The notes beneath the pieces were generated by a model. That model did no database searches and was not told the origin of the DNA. It saw only the letters and a program-made list of their open reading frames with translations. From assembly GCA_009827235.1 (NCBI GenBank), contig SPMW01000051.1:1-5966 (forward strand): a stretch of DNA of 5,966 nt, written 5' to 3'. The DNA is from Candidatus Campylobacter infans. Lineage in GTDB: Bacteria > Campylobacterota > Campylobacteria > Campylobacterales > Campylobacteraceae. This document shows, piece by piece, positions 1 through 5,966 of the stretch. Positions within the stretch are counted from its first letter, which is position 1. The number at the start of each line of letters is the position of its first letter. The position numbers were made by a program, and so were the translations under genes.

Positions 1-357
1 GCGACAGCTATAAGCGATATTACGGCGTATTATACTGCCAAGGGCAAGTTTGAAAGTAGCGCGGCAACCAACTTTCAAAAGATTACAAACGCATTAGATA
101 ATACAGGTAAGCTTATGGTAAAAGGTGATAAAGAATGCGCAACTGTAACATTACCTGCTAATGCTATTGGCAATGGCGCCACTAACGCTAACGCCTCAGA
201 CAAAGTAGAACTCTCAATAGCTTTTACAGACAATGATCCTGTATGCAAACAACTCAAAAAACTCAAGAGCGTGTTAGCAATGTGCGGAGAAAGTGATAAA
301 GCTACGGTTACCAACTGCAAAATCCAAATTGGTGGCTCAGGTGGCATACAATTCTAA
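1..357 (+). CDS. Type IV pilin-like / pseudopilin protein, C-terminal part (5' end outside window)
   Basis: The frame is open from the first base to a TAA stop at 355-357, giving 118 residues of a protein that starts left of the window. The visible part opens with an alpha-helical stretch containing ITAYYTAKGKF, which resembles the region after the hydrophobic N-terminal helix in Campylobacter proteins annotated with a prepilin-type cleavage/methylation domain. A Gly/Asn/Ala-rich loop follows, then a C-terminal part with four cysteines (visible residues 46, 82, 95 and 106), which could form two disulfides as in many secreted pilin-like subunits. The defining prepilin cleavage site and N-terminal helix are outside the window, so the call rests on general resemblance. 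Such proteins are exported and serve in type II secretion, type IV pili or DNA uptake; which applies here cannot be told. The internal ATG at 115 is not the start, because the frame is open and protein-like upstream. A strong terminator follows 45 bases after the stop, separating it from the next operon. Confidence 0.6.
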   Translation, partial: ATAISDITAYYTAKGKFESSAATNFQKITNALDNTGKLMVKGDKECATVTLPANAIGNGATNANASDKVELSIAFTDNDPVCKQLKKLKSVLAMCGESDKATVTNCKIQIGGSGGIQF

Positions 358-402
358 TCTAATTTAATTAAAATTTTAAATATTTATTTTAATTAAATTT
401 TA

Positions 403-441
403 CCCCGTTAAATTTTAAAATTTAACGGGGTTTGTATTTTT
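403..441 (+). terminator. Rho-independent terminator of the pilin-like gene
   Basis: Bases 403-430 form a perfect 28-base inverted repeat (ccccgttaaatttt followed directly by its reverse complement), with CCCC/GGGG at the base of the stem and a further A-T pair at 402/431. A T-rich tail (tttgtattttt) follows immediately. It lies 45 bases after the pilin-like stop codon and should end that transcript and insulate the operon starting at 689. No equal A-run precedes the stem, so its main direction is the + strand. Confidence 0.9.
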
Positions 442-617
442 ATTCTTTAAATTTCTAATTTAAAAATCTTTAAATTTTAAAATTTCAAAATTTTTTAAAA
501 ACCTGAGCAGAATTTAAAATAAAAAAAGCAAAACCCACGCGGAGTTTAAAGCTAAAATCCAGCTAGTATTAGTATAAAAATAACTTTGTATTAAAATTTT
601 ATTTAATCTTTTAATCT
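442..617. other. AT-rich intergenic stretch, no gene seen
   Basis: Very A/T-rich DNA between the terminator and the promoter candidate. It contains simple A/T inverted repeats such as 457-464 with 469-476 (aatttaaa/tttaaatt), which are expected in DNA of this composition. TATAAA at 573-578 is a second, weaker -10-like hexamer. I see no open frame with protein-like sequence, no tRNA and no convincing RNA structure. Confidence 0.6.
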
Positions 618-623
618 TATAAT
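618..623 (+). promoter_or_regulatory. Putative -10 box (TATAAT) of the five-gene operon
   Basis: A perfect TATAAT lies 65 bases upstream of the start codon at 689. It is preceded by T-rich runs (ttttatttaatctttt), as is common in Campylobacter vegetative promoters, which depend little on a -35 box; no good TTGACA-like element stands at the usual spacing. Transcription would begin near 630, giving a leader of roughly 60 bases. In DNA this AT-rich a TATAAT can arise by chance, so support comes mostly from its position before the operon and next to the palindrome at 637-651. Confidence 0.5.
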
Positions 624-636
624 TTCAGGCTAGTTT

Positions 637-651
637 TGAAAATGCTTTTCA
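637..651. promoter_or_regulatory. Candidate Fur box (iron-responsive operator)
   Basis: The 15-mer TGAAAATGCTTTTCA contains a perfect inverted repeat (TGAAAA-TGC-TTTTCA). Against the 7-1-7 Fur core TGATAAT-N-ATTATCA it agrees at 11 of 14 defined positions. It lies about 13 bases downstream of the putative -10 box and 37 bases before the start codon, where bound repressor would block initiation or early elongation. The matching C. jejuni cluster is iron-regulated through Fur, which makes this reading sensible, but the match is not perfect and no binding can be shown from sequence. Confidence 0.5.
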
Positions 652-688
652 TAACTTTTAAAACCTAAATTTTAATGCCGAGAAAACT

Positions 689-2059
689 ATGAGCATATTT
701 TTTTATCACACTAGTTTAGCGATTTTACCGCTGTTTTTTGTGCTATCTTTTGCTAGATTTGGGGCAAATAAATTAGCCATAGCACTTAGCATAATGCTTG
801 GAATTTTATGCGGATTTATTTGCTTTAATGCCTTTTTTAGCATCGCAAACATCGATAATGCCAAGATGTTTTTTGAAATTTTTAATATCATTTTACTTTT
901 GCTTTTGCCTTTAACTAATATATTTAAACGCGAATATTTCACGCTTTGGCTAAGTTTTTTATTATCGCTTAGTTATGCTTTTATTTACCGCGTTATTTCT
1001 ATGGATTTTGCGATTTTCTCAGGCGATTTGCTTGATAGTTTTAGCCTTAGCAATCTTTTTATGGTGTGTTTTGGTTTTGTGCTTAGTGGGTTTGTATTTT
1101 TACTAATGCGCTCTTTGCTAAAAAACCTAGCAAAACCCGTTAAAATCATCATTTACGCGCTTACTTTAATCTTGCTAATAGCCCAGAGTTTGGGCGCATT
1201 TTTGCTAAGTTTAATGCAAGAAGGCATAATCCCAACCTACACAACCCTACTTTCATTTAGCGCAAAATTAATTTATATGAGCGAGTTTTTGCCGATAATT
1301 CTTAGTATTTTGTGCGTGCTTTGTGCTTTAATATCCCTAAAAGCTATGCCAGCATTAAAAAATTATAGCGACATCATCGCTTACAGACAAAGCAAAGCCA
1401 CGCGCTATAAAATACTTAGAGAATGCGTATTTAGCGTGATTTTAGCAGGCATAATTAGCGCGATTGTTTTATTTTATTTACTAATAGCGTCAAAACCGCC
1501 AAAAATCAGCGAGCCAATCATAGTAGAGCCACAAAATGGCGCATTTATTTTTGACGCCAAGTCTTTAATGGACAATGATCTTCACCGCTACGCTTACATC
1601 ACAGATAGCGGGCGCAAGATAAGATTTTTACTGCTTAACCGCTTTAAAGATAAGCTAGCTCCCGTGGCTGTTTATGATGCCTGCGCGATTTGCGGTGATA
1701 TGGGCTATATTAAAAAGGGCGATGATTTGATTTGTATTAGTTGTAATGTGCGGATATTTTTGCCAAGCGTTGGCAAGCCAGGCGGATGTAACCCAATCCC
1801 GCTTGATTATAGTTTTGATGGACAAAATATCCGCATAAACTTAGATGAGCTTGAAAAGGGCGCGAATTTTTTTAGCGAAGTTGTAGAAAAAATGGTGCTT
1901 GATCCAGTTAGCCGCGAATTAATATCGAATAATTCAAAATTTAATTATTTATATTATGGGCGTATTTATTATTTTAAAAACGCGCAAAATCAAGCAAATT
2001 TTGAAGCAAATGCTAGCAAATTTGTAGAAATAAACGGCACATTAAAGGATTTAAAATAA
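689..2059 (+). CDS. Polytopic membrane protein with DUF2318 Fe-S-type domain and degenerate YHS tail (Cj1660-like)
   Basis: This 456-residue protein has about eight hydrophobic membrane segments (near 7-24, 28-50, 62-78, 85-103, 122-142, 152-175, 199-217 and 246-267), then a soluble C-terminal half. That half carries the DUF2318 signature: CAIC at 332-335, CISC at 349-352, and GKPGGCNPIP with Cys367, a five-cysteine set typical of proteins annotated as Fe-S-containing membrane proteins. Residues about 404-446 read like a YHS domain (DPV, YYGRIYYF, NFEANASKF) lacking the usual cysteines. It is first in a five-gene operon, overlapping the next gene by one base (TAATG). Homologues sit beside FTR1 permease and P19 genes in Campylobacter iron-uptake loci, where a role in electron transfer across the membrane or periplasmic iron redox handling is suspected but, to my knowledge, unproven. 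The chosen ATG has only a weak GAG ribosome site at 680-682, but no better start gives a membrane-leading N-terminus. Confidence 0.88.
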   Translation: MSIFFYHTSLAILPLFFVLSFARFGANKLAIALSIMLGILCGFICFNAFFSIANIDNAKMFFEIFNIILLLLLPLTNIFKREYFTLWLSFLLSLSYAFIYRVISMDFAIFSGDLLDSFSLSNLFMVCFGFVLSGFVFLLMRSLLKNLAKPVKIIIYALTLILLIAQSLGAFLLSLMQEGIIPTYTTLLSFSAKLIYMSEFLPIILSILCVLCALISLKAMPALKNYSDIIAYRQSKATRYKILRECVFSVILAGIISAIVLFYLLIASKPPKISEPIIVEPQNGAFIFDAKSLMDNDLHRYAYITDSGRKIRFLLLNRFKDKLAPVAVYDACAICGDMGYIKKGDDLICISCNVRIFLPSVGKPGGCNPIPLDYSFDGQNIRINLDELEKGANFFSEVVEKMVLDPVSRELISNNSKFNYLYYGRIYYFKNAQNQANFEANASKFVEINGTLKDLK

Positions 2060-3303
2060 TGTTTTTACGGATAATTTTGGCATCTTTAAAACAAAATAAA
2101 GATAATAGATTTTTAGCCTTTTTAACTATTTTTTTATCTGTTATGCTAATAGCTTGTATGCTAAATATCACGCTAAAAATCGGCAACGAAATAGCAAAGC
2201 AGCTAAGAAGCTATGGCTCAAATATCGTGGTTTTGCCTCGCGCAAATAACCTTAGTATCGAAATAAACGGCCGCGAATACTCCCCACTTAAAAATGATGT
2301 TTTTTTAGAAGAAAAATATTTATATAAAATCAAAGAAATATTTTGGCGCAATAACATCACAGCTTATGCGCCATTTTTAAGCTTTAAAAGCGATGGATTT
2401 TCATTAGTTGGGACTTATTTTAATAAAAATATCAATATCAGCGATGAGCCAGATTTTAGGGTTGGGGTTGAAAATTTATATCAGTTTTGGGTGGTTGATG
2501 GACGCTATCCAAAAGATGATAGCTTAAATGAAGCCTTAGCAGGTGCTAATCTTGGGCTAAAAATCGGCGATGAAATTAAGCTTGGAGAATATCAAGTAAA
2601 AATCGTTGGAATTTTAAAAGAAAGCGAAAATGAAGCAAATAAAATCATCGCTCCGCTAGCTTTAATCCAAGCTTTAAGCAACAAATCAGGTTTAATTGAT
2701 AAGGTTGAAGTTTTAGCAATGACAATCCCTGAAAATGACCTATCAATCAAAGCTAGGCGCAATATCGATAACTTAGATAGCCTAGAATACGATCTTTGGT
2801 ATTGCTCAGCTTATGTAGGCTCAATAGCGCACCAAATCGAGCAAGAATACCCCAGCGCAAGCGCAAAAGCCGTGCTAAGCGTAAGCCAAACCCAAAGCCA
2901 AATAAGCAAAAAAATTCAAAATTTAATGGCCGTAATAAGCGTGCTTGCCTTGATAATATCAAGCATTTGTATCACAAGCTTATTAAGCGCGCAAATCAAT
3001 AAACGCAAAAAACAAATCGGGCTTTTAAAGGCTCTTGGCGCTAGTGCTAGCTCGATTTATTTGCTTTTTGTGAGTGAAATATTTATAGTTTGCATTTTTG
3101 CTTCACTGCTTGGCGCGCTTGGCGGATATATTTTAAGCTTTCTTATAGCTTATAAAATTTTTGGCGCTTTTATAGGAATTTCATTTATGGTTTTGCCACT
3201 TAGTGTGATTTTTGGCTTAATTATTTGTATTTTTGGCTCAGCCTTGCCACTAAAAAGCGTCATTAAACTACTACCAGCAGAGGTGCTATATGGCAGAAAA
3301 TAA
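2059..3303 (+). CDS. ABC transporter permease, FtsX/MacB type (first of pair, Cj1661-like)
   Basis: This 414-residue protein has the FtsX/MacB layout: one N-terminal membrane helix (about 18-40), a large extracytoplasmic domain (about 41-287), then three helices (about 288-311, 333-365 and 378-397). The cytoplasmic loop after helix two has the family coupling sequence RKKQIGLLKALGAS (316-329), which contacts the ATPase. SYGSNIVVLP at 51-60, just after helix one, matches NYGANLIISP in the next gene, showing the two permeases are paralogues that probably pair as a heterodimer. The extracytoplasmic domain contains a single cysteine, Cys249, in the motif WYCSAY. The start ATG overlaps the previous stop by one base (TAATG); AAAGGA at 2044-2049 is the ribosome site. 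Permeases of this class do not form a classical import channel but transmit ATPase-driven movement to the periplasm, so a mechanical or coupling role beside the redox proteins fits better than simple uptake; this is inference. Confidence 0.9.
   Translation: MFLRIILASLKQNKDNRFLAFLTIFLSVMLIACMLNITLKIGNEIAKQLRSYGSNIVVLPRANNLSIEINGREYSPLKNDVFLEEKYLYKIKEIFWRNNITAYAPFLSFKSDGFSLVGTYFNKNINISDEPDFRVGVENLYQFWVVDGRYPKDDSLNEALAGANLGLKIGDEIKLGEYQVKIVGILKESENEANKIIAPLALIQALSNKSGLIDKVEVLAMTIPENDLSIKARRNIDNLDSLEYDLWYCSAYVGSIAHQIEQEYPSASAKAVLSVSQTQSQISKKIQNLMAVISVLALIISSICITSLLSAQINKRKKQIGLLKALGASASSIYLLFVSEIFIVCIFASLLGALGGYILSFLIAYKIFGAFIGISFMVLPLSVIFGLIICIFGSALPLKSVIKLLPAEVLYGRK
3279..3283 (+). promoter_or_regulatory. 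Ribosome binding site fixing the start of the second permease
   Basis: AGAGG stands six bases before the ATG at 3290 and lies inside the final codons of the first permease. It supports an overlapping start, so ribosomes finishing the first permease can begin the second, keeping the two subunits in step. Confidence 0.6.
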
Positions 3304-4435
3304 AATTTTAAACAAGCACCAAAACAAGGCATTTTTTAGAAAAATAATTTTTAAAGGCTTGTTAAATTTAAGCTCGTTTGTGATATTTATTTCAATCTTA
3401 CTTAGCGCGGCTGTTTGTTCGGCTTTTATAAATATCTACGCTGATATCGATAAAAAGGTAAGCAGCGAGCTTAATAACTACGGCGCAAATCTAATAATTA
3501 GCCCAAAAAATTTTGAAAATCCCTTTATAAATCAGCACGACCTTCAAGCCAAACTAAGCCAAATCTCCGCCTTAAAGCACAAAAGCGAATATCTTTTTGG
3601 CACCGCAAATATCGGCGTTAGCAAGGCTGTGATAATGGGCGCAGATTTTAAAAATTTACGCAAACTAATGCCGTATTTGGATTTAAAAGAAGGCACTTTT
3701 ATTGATACAGATTTTGACGAAAATAACGCGCTAATAGGCGTGGATTTGGCTAAATTAATAGGCGCAAAACTAGGCGATATTATAGAAATTAGCCCTGATT
3801 CAAGCAATATTCATAAAGTTAGGATTAAAGGCATAGTTTATGATGGAGAAAAAGAGGATAATTTATTAATAATCTCCCTTGGCCTAGCACAAGAAATTTT
3901 TAATAAAGAAAATCAAATAAATTACGCCACAGCTATAATAAATGGCGATTTTGGCGCCTTGAGTGCGCTTAGCGCAAAATTTAGCGATGAAAATATTAGC
4001 TTTTGGCCAGTTAGTAAAGTCAGCAAAACGCAAGGCCAAATTTTAGAAAAAATCAATCTTTTAATGGCTTTAATTAGTTTAAGTATATTTTTAATAAGTT
4101 CTATTTGTATAAACACCAGCCTTTCGCAAGTTATGCTCGCAAGAGTCAAAGAATTCGCCCTTGTGCGCGTGCTTGGAGCAAGCAAAAAAGATTTATTTAG
4201 TTTAATTAGCACGCAAATTTTAATCGTGTGCTTTTTGGGGGCGGTTTGCGGTGCGATTTTGGGCTATTTTTTAGCCATTTTGCTTGGGTATTTGATATTT
4301 TCAAGTAGCGTAGATTTTAGGGTGATTTCACTTATAATCTCTGTGTGTTTGAGTATGATTTTTGCGGGGTTTGCGAGTTTTTATCCTATTAAGCGCGCGC
4401 TAAAGCCCGACCTAGCACAATTATTAAGGGAGTAA
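3290..4435 (+). CDS. ABC transporter permease, FtsX/MacB type (second of pair, Cj1662-like)
   Basis: This 381-residue paralogue of the preceding permease has the same plan: helix one at about 26-49, an extracytoplasmic domain at about 50-253, and helices at about 254-276, 306-336 and 343-366. The coupling segment is RVKEFALVRVLGASKKDL (285-302). Its extracytoplasmic domain is some 40 residues shorter than its partner's and has no cysteine, whereas the partner has one. The ATG lies 14 bases inside the previous gene, behind a good ribosome site, and the stop is followed after one base by the ATPase start. Two permeases and one ATPase are what a heterodimeric MacB-like complex with two ATPase copies requires. 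The substrate, if any, cannot be read from the sequence; the position suggests service to periplasmic iron or thiol chemistry. Confidence 0.9.
   Translation: MAENKILNKHQNKAFFRKIIFKGLLNLSSFVIFISILLSAAVCSAFINIYADIDKKVSSELNNYGANLIISPKNFENPFINQHDLQAKLSQISALKHKSEYLFGTANIGVSKAVIMGADFKNLRKLMPYLDLKEGTFIDTDFDENNALIGVDLAKLIGAKLGDIIEISPDSSNIHKVRIKGIVYDGEKEDNLLIISLGLAQEIFNKENQINYATAIINGDFGALSALSAKFSDENISFWPVSKVSKTQGQILEKINLLMALISLSIFLISSICINTSLSQVMLARVKEFALVRVLGASKKDLFSLISTQILIVCFLGAVCGAILGYFLAILLGYLIFSSSVDFRVISLIISVCLSMIFAGFASFYPIKRALKPDLAQLLRE
4426..4432 (+). promoter_or_regulatory. Ribosome binding site of the ABC ATPase
   Basis: AAGGGAG spans the last codons of the second permease and sits four bases before the ATG at 4437. 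It is the strongest Shine-Dalgarno sequence in the operon, consistent with the ATPase being needed in two copies per complex. Confidence 0.6.
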
Positions 4436-4436
4436 A

Positions 4437-5099
4437 ATGGAAATTTTAAAATTTAATAAAATTTGTAAATATTTTGGCGAGGTTAAAGCACTTGATGATA
4501 TAAGTTTTAGCGTAGAATGCGGGCAGTGGCTAAGCATAATGGGGCCAAGCGGTAGCGGTAAAAGCACGCTTGTAAATATTTTAAGCTTAATGGACGAAGC
4601 AAGTAGCGGGGAGTATGTTTTAGGCGGTAAGGACGCTAGCGGGCTAAATGATGAGCAAATTTTAGAGTTTAGGCGCAAAAAAATCGGGCTAGTTTTTCAG
4701 CAATTTCACCTAATACCATATTTAAGCGCGCTTGAAAATGTGATGCTAGCGCAATTTTATCATAGTTGCACAGACCTAACCCAAGCTAGCAAAATGTTAA
4801 AAAAAGTAGGATTAGAACACAGGCTAAATCATTTGCCAAGCCAGCTAAGCGGCGGCGAACAACAACGCGTATGTATTGCCAGAGCGTTAATTAACGAGCC
4901 AGACATAATAATCGCAGATGAACCAACTGGCAACCTAGATGAAGCAAATGAAAAAATCGTGCTAAATTTATTTCAAGAATTACAAAATGAGGGCAAAACG
5001 CTTTTGCTTGTAACGCACAACCCAGAGCTTGCCAAATACGCCAATAAAATCGTGTATTTAAAGCACGGCAAGCTAGAAAAAATTGAAAATTTAAGGTAA
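4437..5099 (+). CDS. ABC transporter ATP-binding protein, LolD/MacB type (Cj1663-like)
   Basis: This 220-residue cytoplasmic nucleotide-binding subunit is the normal length for the LolD/MacB/FtsE group. All catalytic motifs are intact: Walker [10 protein letters not shown] (36-44), Q-loop in VFQQF (Gln88), signature LSGGEQQR (137-144), Walker B IIIADEPT (157-164, with Asp161 and Glu162), D-loop GNLD (165-168) and the switch His194 in VTHN. It has no membrane segments or extra domains. It starts one base after the stop of the second permease and should energise that permease pair. The family is distinguished from classical importer ATPases by its compact size and its partnership with FtsX-type permeases. 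No substrate-binding protein gene of an ordinary importer accompanies it, so export, lipoprotein handling or mechanotransmission are more likely modes than solute import. Confidence 0.95.
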   Translation: MEILKFNKICKYFGEVKALDDISFSVECGQWLSIMGPSGSGKSTLVNILSLMDEASSGEYVLGGKDASGLNDEQILEFRRKKIGLVFQQFHLIPYLSALENVMLAQFYHSCTDLTQASKMLKKVGLEHRLNHLPSQLSGGEQQRVCIARALINEPDIIIADEPTGNLDEANEKIVLNLFQELQNEGKTLLLVTHNPELAKYANKIVYLKHGKLEKIENLR

Positions 5100-5104
5100 A
5101 AATA

Positions 5105-5617
5105 ATGAAATTTTATTTATCTTTGGTGCTTTGCGTGCTTTTTGTGGCTTGTGGGAATGATCCTAGCAAACATCACCTTGCCTTAAATGAACCGCTTGGC
5201 TTTGATAGCGTTTTTGAGGCAAATTCTAGCAAACTAAAAATCACAAGCCAAGCCGATCCTAGCGGGCAAAAACAGCTGATTTTGTATTTTTTTAGCTCTA
5301 TGTGCGATGGATGCGAGGCTATGGCGCCAATTCTTAGCCAAATCAACGCCGAGCAAAAAAATGCCATTGTTTATGGCATAATGACCGATTCTATGGGTTT
5401 TGATAAAGATTTGGCGCTTTTGGCTTTTAAAAAAATCAACTTCACCACAACAAGCGCGCCAAAAAGCGCAAAATATTTTAGCCAAATCATAGGCGGAGTT
5501 ACTGGAACGCCGACTATTGTGGTCTTTGACGCAAACGGCAACAAGCAAAAAACCTTCATCGGCGTTATCGAAAAAGAAAAAATCCTAAGCGAACTTAGCA
5601 ACAATCATAAATTGTAA
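5105..5617 (+). CDS. Thioredoxin/TlpA-like periplasmic lipoprotein (Cj1664/Cj1665-like)
   Basis: This 170-residue protein begins with a lipoprotein signal peptide: MKFYLSLVLCVLFVAC with the lipidated cysteine at residue 16 (Phe at -3 is a little unusual). The mature part is a thioredoxin fold: strand LILYFFSS, active site CDGC (67-70) at the start of a helix, and the cis-proline loop GTPTIVVF with Pro136. A membrane-anchored periplasmic thiol-disulfide oxidoreductase is the likely product, probably reducing; CDGC differs from the classical CGPC, so its redox potential cannot be guessed. AAGG at 5093-5096, overlapping the end of the ATPase gene, is the ribosome site, eight bases from the ATG. 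It closes the operon. Likely partners are the cysteine-rich first protein and Cys249 of the first permease, by inference. The C. jejuni cluster has two such genes; here only one is present. Confidence 0.88.
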   Translation: MKFYLSLVLCVLFVACGNDPSKHHLALNEPLGFDSVFEANSSKLKITSQADPSGQKQLILYFFSSMCDGCEAMAPILSQINAEQKNAIVYGIMTDSMGFDKDLALLAFKKINFTTTSAPKSAKYFSQIIGGVTGTPTIVVFDANGNKQKTFIGVIEKEKILSELSNNHKL

Positions 5618-5642
5618 AGTTTATTTTAATTTACCGCCCTTA

Positions 5643-5685
5643 ATGCCTTTTGGCTATGCTTTTTTTGGTTTTATGCCTTTTGGCT
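5643..5685. repeat. Direct repeat of 13 bases, two copies 30 bases apart
   Basis: The sequence atgccttttggct occurs at 5643-5655 and 5673-5685. Each copy contains a small gcc-tttt-ggc hairpin; the first is followed by a run of seven or more T after tatgc, the second by aaggc that can pair with its gcctt. Together they might act as a weak terminator after the operon, but stems of three to five pairs are poor evidence. Confidence 0.6.
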
Positions 5686-5794
5686 TTAAGGCTGGCACGC
5701 ATTTTAAAATTTATTTTAAGTAACGCTTTTAACACCTTTTGTCTTTATGCCACGCCGTTATTTAAAAGCAACCCGCGCCCAAATTTTAATCCAC

Positions 5795-5951
5795 GCCAAA
5801 TTCTCAGCCACAAACAAAAAGCAAATTTTAAAGTTTTAATTTTATTAAAACCCACAAACCAACTATTATTTAAAAACAAGTCCCGCAAACCACGCGCCAC
5901 GCCATTATAAAACCCGCGTGCGCGCACACAGCTAGCCAAATTCTCAGCCAC
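5795..5951. repeat. Direct repeat of 17 bases, two copies 140 bases apart
   Basis: gccaaattctcagccac occurs exactly at 5795-5811 and at 5935-5951. An exact 17-base match within 160 bases is unlikely by chance even in skewed DNA. The flanks differ, so it is a short dispersed unit and not an extended tandem duplication. Function unknown. Confidence 0.75.
5833..5851. repeat. AT-rich inverted repeat (8-base arms, 3-base loop)
   Basis: gttttaat at 5833-5840 pairs with attaaaac at 5844-5851. On the minus strand it is followed by tttaaaattt, so it could be a weak leftward terminator, but the stem is nearly all A-T. I give it little weight. Confidence 0.35.
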
Positions 5952-5960
5952 GCGCACGCG
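5915..5960. repeat. GC-rich inverted repeat flanking one copy of the 17-base repeat
   Basis: CGCGTGCGCG at 5915-5924 is exactly complementary in reverse to CGCGCACGCG at 5951-5960, with 26 bases between. The left arm overlaps a self-complementary GTGCGCGCAC at 5918-5927. The enclosed segment holds most of the second copy of the 17-base direct repeat. Such GC-rich pairing stands out against the AT-rich genome; it may be a structured RNA end, a repeat element or the edge of a foreign segment. Confidence 0.6.
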
Positions 5961-5966
5961 CCCGTC

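Larger units (their letters stand above)
5618..5966. other. Non-coding or decayed region with repeats, no supported gene
   Basis: This stretch follows the operon. No frame gives a recognisable protein, and I see no tRNA or strong terminator. The first part has two copies of atgccttttggct; the last 200 bases are C-rich and G-poor on the + strand with GC-rich islands (for example 5912-5927 and 5949-5963), unlike the AT-rich gap at 442-688. A minus-strand frame is open from the right edge to a stop at 5745, about 74 codons, rich in Arg/Leu/Phe/Gly; it could be the end of a leftward gene or chance, and I could not support it as a gene. Confidence 0.6.

Noticed and set aside
675..692. Five-codon open frame (MPRKL) whose stop overlaps the start of the DUF2318 gene as ATGA
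   Set aside because: It could be a leader peptide coupling translation, but it has no ribosome site of its own and very short frames of this kind arise easily by chance.
698..704. Run of seven T in codons 4-6 of the first operon gene as a phase-variation tract
   Set aside because: Campylobacter contingency tracts are usually longer G/C runs; T7 is common in this AT-rich DNA (another occurs near 1866) and the frame is intact.
2753..3002. Overlapping open frames on both strands inside the first permease gene
   Set aside because: They are shadows of the real gene, rich in Arg/Lys or Leu from codon periodicity, while the permease frame carries clear family features.
5650..5910. 86-codon open frame on the + strand
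   Set aside because: Its translation is a low-complexity mix of Leu, Lys, Asn and Pro made by repeats, has no recognisable domain, and lies in a composition-skewed non-coding region.
5643..5951. The spaced repeats as a CRISPR array
   Set aside because: Only two copies of each unit, too short and with unequal spacing, and no cas gene in the window.
5745..5966. Minus-strand frame open from the right edge, about 74 codons, as the C-terminus of a leftward gene
   Set aside because: The translation has no recognisable motif and overlaps the repeats; without sequence to the right it cannot be supported, though it cannot be fully excluded.

Overview
The window looks like chromosomal DNA from a Campylobacter-type member of the Campylobacterota. 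It is AT-rich, its coding strands are full of A/T-ending codons, its intergenic DNA is poly-A/T-rich, and its gene order closely resembles a known Campylobacter cluster. I cannot name the species.

Layout. (1) Positions 1-357 hold the 3' end of a gene for a type IV pilin-like or pseudopilin protein; its N-terminus lies left of the window. It is closed by a very clear hairpin terminator at 403-441. (2) Positions about 442-688 are an AT-rich non-coding gap carrying a plausible promoter (TATAAT at 618-623) and, just downstream, a Fur-box-like inverted repeat (637-651). (3) Positions 689-5617 are one tight five-gene unit on the + strand: a polytopic membrane protein with a DUF2318-type Fe-S/Cys domain, two FtsX/MacB-type ABC permeases, a LolD/MacB-type ABC ATPase, and a thioredoxin/TlpA-like lipoprotein. 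Junctions are a 1-nt overlap, a 14-nt overlap, a 1-nt gap and a 5-nt gap, so co-transcription and translational coupling are very likely. (4) Positions 5618-5966 contain no convincing gene. They hold short direct and inverted repeats and become strikingly C-rich on the + strand with GC-rich patches.

How the genes fit together. The five genes match in order and type the downstream part of the Campylobacter jejuni iron-uptake cluster Cj1658-Cj1665 (FTR1-type permease, P19 periplasmic copper/iron protein, Cj1660 membrane protein, two permeases, ATPase, two thioredoxin-like proteins). In that system P19 and the FTR1 permease take up iron, and the remaining genes are thought to supply periplasmic redox and energy-coupling functions. 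Here the FTR1 and P19 genes are not next to the rest, because a pilin-like gene and its terminator sit directly upstream, and only one thioredoxin-like gene is present. The accessory half therefore stands alone behind its own possible Fur-controlled promoter. The first protein also ends in what looks like a YHS domain that has lost all its metal-binding cysteines. These are the most interesting points in the window; nothing here is a wholly new system as far as the sequence shows.
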